A DNA stretch of 8,581 nucleotides from Thioalkalivibrio sp. GTDB taxonomy: Bacteria > Pseudomonadota > Gammaproteobacteria > Ectothiorhodospirales > Ectothiorhodospiraceae. Positions 6,260 to 8,581 of this stretch are shown here, piece after piece (within the stretch, counting starts at the first letter, position 1; each line of letters starts with the position of its first letter). The notes beneath the pieces are model-generated. The model did no database searches. It saw only the letters and a list, made by a program, of their open reading frames with translations, and was not told where the DNA came from. A program made the translations under genes and the position numbers. The DNA lies in contig PULL01000048.1 in assembly GCA_003550945.1 (NCBI GenBank), forward strand, positions 1 to 8,581, in the 5' to 3' direction.

Positions 6260-7591
6260 TCACAGAATATACCGGGACAGATCCTCGTCCTGAATCAGTT
6301 CGCCCAGAGACTGCTCCACCATCGCCGCGTCCACGATCACCGGACCGGACACGTCGGGCGCCTCGAAGGCCACCTGCTGCAGCAGCCGCTCCAGCACCGT
6401 ATGCAGACGCCGGGCGCCAATGTTCTCGGTTCGTGCGTTCACTCCGTGGGCGATCTCCGCTATCCGGCGGACCCCATCGGGCCGGAATTCGACGGTCACG
6501 CCTTCGGTGCCCAGCAGCGCGGTGTACTGCTCGGTCAGCGATGCGGTCGGCTCGGTCAGGATCTGCACGAAGTCGTCCACCGAAAGCGCGCCCAGCTCCA
6601 CGCGGATCGGCAGGCGGCCCTGCAGCTCGGGAATCAGGTCCGAAGGCTTCGCCAGGTGGAACGCGCCGGAGGCGATGAACAGGATGTGGTCGGTACGCAC
6701 CATGCCGAGCTTGGTGTTCACCGTGGTGCCTTCGACCAGCGGCAGCAGGTCGCGCTGAACACCCTCGCGGGAGACGTCGGTGCCGCCGTGCTCGCTGCGC
6801 TTCGCGACCTTGTCGATCTCGTCGATGAACACGATGCCGCTCTGTTCCACCCGCTCGACCGCCTTCAGCTTCAGTTCGTCCTCGTTGACCAGCCGCGCCG
6901 CCTCCTCGTCGATCAGCAGGCGCATCGCGTCGCGGATCTTCAGGCGTCGGCTGCGCATGCGCTGGCCACCGAGATTCTGGAACATCGACTGCAGCTGGCT
7001 GGCCATCTCTTCCATGCCTGGAGGGGTCATGATCTCCAGCCCCGGCTGCACCGCGCGCACCTCGATGTCGATCTCGCGATCGTCCAGGCTACCCTCGCGC
7101 AGCCGCTTGCGCAGCTTCTGCCGGGTGTCGCTATCGGCCGCCGGCGGCTCCGGTTCGGTGTAGCCGGCGGCACGCGGGCGCGGCAGCAGCGCGTCGAGGA
7201 TGCGCTCCTCGGCAGCGTCCTCGGCCTGGCGCCGGTGCCGCACCATGTCCTCCTCGCGCAGCTGCTTGATCGCCGCGTCGGCGAGGTCCCGGATGATCGA
7301 CTCCACGTCCCGCCCGACATAGCCGACCTCGGTGAACTTGGTGGCCTCGATCTTCAGGAACGGGGCCTTCGCGAGGCGGGCCAGCCGGCGGGCGATCTCG
7401 GTCTTGCCCACCCCGGTGGGCCCGATCATCAGAATGTTCTTCGGCGTGACCTCCTGGCGCAGCGCCTCGGGCAGCTGCTGCCGGCGCCAGCGGTTTCGCA
7501 GCGCCACGGCCACGGCGCGTTTGGCTTCGTCCTGGCCGATGATGTAACGGTCCAGCTCCTGGACGATCTCGCGCGGAGTCATGTCAGTCAT
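6260..7591 (-). CDS. hslU: HslU, ATPase subunit of the HslUV protease
   Basis: A 443-residue AAA+ unfoldase that forms hexamers, recognises and unfolds substrates, and feeds them to the HslV peptidase in the cytoplasm. Motifs in order: MTPREIVQELDRYIIGQ N-terminal signature; Walker A GPTGVGKT at 57-64; pore loop GYVG at 90-93; the intermediate (I) domain at about 110-240 with its variable charged insert; Walker B FIDEID at 255-260; sensor-2 GARR at 392-395; and the C-terminal tail EDLSRYIL, which docks into HslV pockets to switch on the protease. Length equals that of E. coli HslU. The ATG at 7591 is preceded by AAGGA 7 nt upstream; an alternative ATG lies three codons later at 7582. The open frame extends upstream to 7759 inside hslV but that extension is not family sequence. 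It follows hslV by 13 bp, so the two are cotranscribed. Confidence 0.97.
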   Translation of the reverse strand: MTDMTPREIVQELDRYIIGQDEAKRAVAVALRNRWRRQQLPEALRQEVTPKNILMIGPTGVGKTEIARRLARLAKAPFLKIEATKFTEVGYVGRDVESIIRDLADAAIKQLREEDMVRHRRQAEDAAEERILDALLPRPRAAGYTEPEPPAADSDTRQKLRKRLREGSLDDREIDIEVRAVQPGLEIMTPPGMEEMASQLQSMFQNLGGQRMRSRRLKIRDAMRLLIDEEAARLVNEDELKLKAVERVEQSGIVFIDEIDKVAKRSEHGGTDVSREGVQRDLLPLVEGTTVNTKLGMVRTDHILFIASGAFHLAKPSDLIPELQGRLPIRVELGALSVDDFVQILTEPTASLTEQYTALLGTEGVTVEFRPDGVRRIAEIAHGVNARTENIGARRLHTVLERLLQQVAFEAPDVSGPVIVDAAMVEQSLGELIQDEDLSRYIL

Positions 7592-7604
7592 GCAAGGATC
7601 CTTG
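7592..7604 (-). promoter_or_regulatory. hslU ribosome binding site within a 10-bp palindrome
   Basis: The 13-bp hslV-hslU gap contains the perfect palindrome AAGGATCCTT (7594-7603). Its AAGGA half is the only Shine-Dalgarno-like sequence for hslU, 7 nt from the ATG. A 10-bp palindrome with no loop folds poorly as an intramolecular hairpin, so sequestration is unlikely, but the arrangement is noted. Confidence 0.6.
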
Positions 7605-8159
7605 TCAGGCTTGGCGATTCTCGGGGCCGAGGTGTTCCAGCGTGATCTGGTGGTTGGTGTAGATGCAGATGTCGGCCGCGATGTGCAGGCTCCGTTCGAC
7701 GATGTCGCATGCAGGCAGTTCCGTGTGCTCCAGCAGCGCCCTTGCCGCCGCCTGCGCATAGGGCCCGCCGGACCCGATCGCGATCAGGCTGTGCTCCGGC
7801 TCGATCACGTCGCCGTTGCCGGAAATCACGAAGGAGTGCTCGCGGTCGGCAACCGCCAGCAGCGCTTCCAGCCGCCGGAGCGCCCGGTCCATGCGCCAGT
7901 CCTTCGCGAGTTCCACCGCGGCGCGCATCATGTTGCCCGAGTGCTTCTCCAGCATGCCCTCGAAGCGCTCGAACAGCGTGAAGGCGTCCGCGGTGCCTCC
8001 GGCAAAGCCCGCGAGGATGCGGTCATGGTAGACGCGGCGCACCTTGCGCGCGTTACCCTTCATCACCGTGTTGCCCAGCGACACCTGCCCATCGCCGCCG
8101 AGCGTGACCTCGCCGTTGCGCCGTACGCTGACGATGGTGGTTCCACGAAACTGTTCCAA
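7605..8159 (-). CDS. hslV: HslV, N-terminal-threonine peptidase subunit of the HslUV protease
   Basis: A 184-residue proteasome-beta-like peptidase that forms the two-hexamer proteolytic core driven by HslU. The mature protein begins TTIVSVRRNG; the first Thr (residue 7 from the chosen start) is the nucleophile exposed after removal of the propeptide MEQFRG. Counting from that Thr, D17, K28 and K33 are in the expected places (GGDGQVSLGNTVMKGNARK). Further family stretches are ILAGFAGGTADAFTLFERFE and SGNGDVIEP, then IGSGGPYAQAAARAL. Start choice: no ATG fits. A TTG at 8165 touches the Shine-Dalgarno sequence AAGGAGG directly, whereas the TTG at 8159 lies 6 nt from it, so 8159 is preferred and yields the common MEQFRGTT N-terminus. 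It is first of the hslVU pair and lies 236 bp downstream of xerC. In E. coli hslVU is heat-shock induced; I found no clear sigma-32 promoter here. Confidence 0.95.
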   Translation of the reverse strand: MEQFRGTTIVSVRRNGEVTLGGDGQVSLGNTVMKGNARKVRRVYHDRILAGFAGGTADAFTLFERFEGMLEKHSGNMMRAAVELAKDWRMDRALRRLEALLAVADREHSFVISGNGDVIEPEHSLIAIGSGGPYAQAAARALLEHTELPACDIVERSLHIAADICIYTNHQITLEHLGPENRQA

Positions 8160-8165
8160 GAACAA

Positions 8166-8172
8166 CCTCCTT
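8166..8172 (-). promoter_or_regulatory. Ribosome binding site that decides the hslV start
   Basis: The minus strand reads AAGGAGG, immediately followed by TTG (8165) and, 6 nt after the motif, by a second in-frame TTG (8159). Normal Shine-Dalgarno spacing is only met by the second, which is why the hslV start is placed there. Confidence 0.8.
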
Positions 8173-8221
8173 CGCTGACTGAATCCTGGACCCGAATCTC
8201 AAGCCCGCCTCAATGAGGGCG

Positions 8222-8420
8222 AATAGGCCACGGATGAACGCGGAAAAGAACAGATGACAAAACATGCACGCAGAGCATGGAAGTCAGGCGCCTGCCTCGC
8301 TCTTCGCGCCAGACGCGCCCGCAGCGCCTTCGTTGCAAACCGGAGGGGACTGGCTAACCTTCGTCACCCGCTCTTCAACCCTCATTCATTCGTGTTTATC
8401 CGTGTCCATCCGTGGCTAAT
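8222..8420. repeat. Two inverted copies of a degenerate decamer repeat flanking 124 bp between xerC and hslV
   Basis: The left copy on the plus strand reads CC then three decamers, ACGGATGAAC, GCGGAAAAGA, ACAGATGACA (8230-8259). The right copy on the minus strand reads CC then ACGGATGGAC, ACGGATAAAC, ACGAATGAAT (8413 down to 8384). Aligned from the CC onward, the two match at 23 of 30 positions, and the preceding AATAGG/ATTAG also align. They face each other across 124 bp (8260-8383) with no gene. That interior holds a perfect CAGGCGCCTG palindrome (8285-8294) and a small CATGC/GCATG hairpin (8263-8279). The right copy supplies the last codons and stop of xerC. Similar CACGGATGAACACGGAT-type intergenic repeats are familiar to me from other bacteria, but I cannot check this here. 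Confidence 0.65.
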
Positions 8421-8581
8421 CTGCCCTCGGCCAACTCTCCCGTGGGCGATTGCGAGCCGCCCGGCTTCAGCATCTTGCGCCTTGCGCGCGGATGGGCACT
8501 GTCGTAGACCTGCGCGAGATGTTGAAAATCCAGATGGGTATAAATCTGGGTGGTCGCGAGATCCGCGTGACCCAGCAGCTC
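8396..8581 (-). CDS. xerC: XerC tyrosine recombinase, C-terminal fragment
   Basis: The visible 61 residues begin ELLGHADLATTQIYTHLDFQ and continue HLAQVYDSAHPRARRK, the C-terminus typical of XerC, the site-specific recombinase that with XerD resolves chromosome dimers at dif near the septum. The conserved active-site His (LGH, fifth visible residue) and the nucleophilic Tyr (QIYTH, fourteenth) are both present. The DFQHLAQVYD stretch favours XerC over XerD. The start and the rest of the catalytic domain lie beyond the right edge. About 25 residues (MLKPGGSQ onward) extend past the usual family end near HPRARRK; the last six, ATDGHG, and the TAA stop are read from the decamer repeat. Position directly upstream of hslVU is a frequent gammaproteobacterial arrangement and supports the call. 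Confidence 0.93.
   Translation of the reverse strand, partial: ELLGHADLATTQIYTHLDFQHLAQVYDSAHPRARRKMLKPGGSQSPTGELAEGRLATDGHG

Noticed and set aside
6401..7645. A 414-codon plus-strand open frame antisense to hslU
   Set aside because: Shadow of hslU; composition is Leu/His/Arg/Asp rich without domain signatures.
8053..8265. A 70-codon minus-strand open frame in the hslV leader (MFCHLFFSAFIRG...)
   Set aside because: It overlaps the start of hslV in another frame, begins inside the decamer repeat, and has no ribosome binding site or family resemblance.
8166..8395. A sigma-32-type or sigma-70 promoter for hslVU
   Set aside because: CTTGAG and GTTGAA occur on the minus strand but no CCCCAT-like -10 follows at the right distance; TTGTCA has no matching -10 either. 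A promoter must exist but cannot be placed by eye.

Overview
The window reads as ordinary chromosome of a high-GC gammaproteobacterium. The gene order xerC, hslV, hslU, DUF971, ubiE, ubiJ, ubiB (all on the minus strand) and the residue-level resemblance of the proteins to gammaproteobacterial families suggest a Chromatiales/Ectothiorhodospiraceae-like or Xanthomonadales-like organism. That lineage is an inference from gene order and composition, not a database result. The ubi genes imply a respiratory organism that makes ubiquinone.

Layout from left to right: (1) positions 1-780, plus strand, the C-terminal part of a multi-pass proton-conducting membrane subunit of the NuoL/NuoN/MrpD/HyfB superfamily, cut by the window edge. 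(2) A convergent 131-bp gap with two small hairpins. (3) pap at 912-2387, minus strand, a two-domain PPK2-type polyphosphate:AMP phosphotransferase with a strong ribosome binding site and a hairpin-rich leader. (4) A tight minus-strand block of DUF971 gene, ubiE, ubiJ and ubiB (6108 down to 2586), with gaps of 7 bp, 4 bp and an ATGA overlap. UbiE is the C-methyltransferase of ubiquinone and menaquinone synthesis; UbiJ and UbiB are accessory factors for ubiquinone synthesis. (5) A 151-bp gap with a REP-like palindrome. (6) hslU and hslV, the two-part HslUV ATP-dependent protease, 13 bp apart. hslV most likely starts at a TTG at 8159. (7) A 236-bp gap holding two inverted copies of a degenerate 10-bp tandem repeat. 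(8) The last 61 codons of xerC, the chromosome-dimer-resolution recombinase, cut by the right edge.

I see no prophage, CRISPR array, transposase, toxin-antitoxin pair, tRNA or rRNA, and no convincing undescribed system. The points worth a second look are all small and mostly non-coding: the decamer repeat that supplies the end of xerC, the nested hairpins in front of pap, a pair of look-alike hairpins between ubiB and pap, a REP-like element, and the conserved but unexplained placement of the DUF971 gene between a protease operon and ubiquinone genes.
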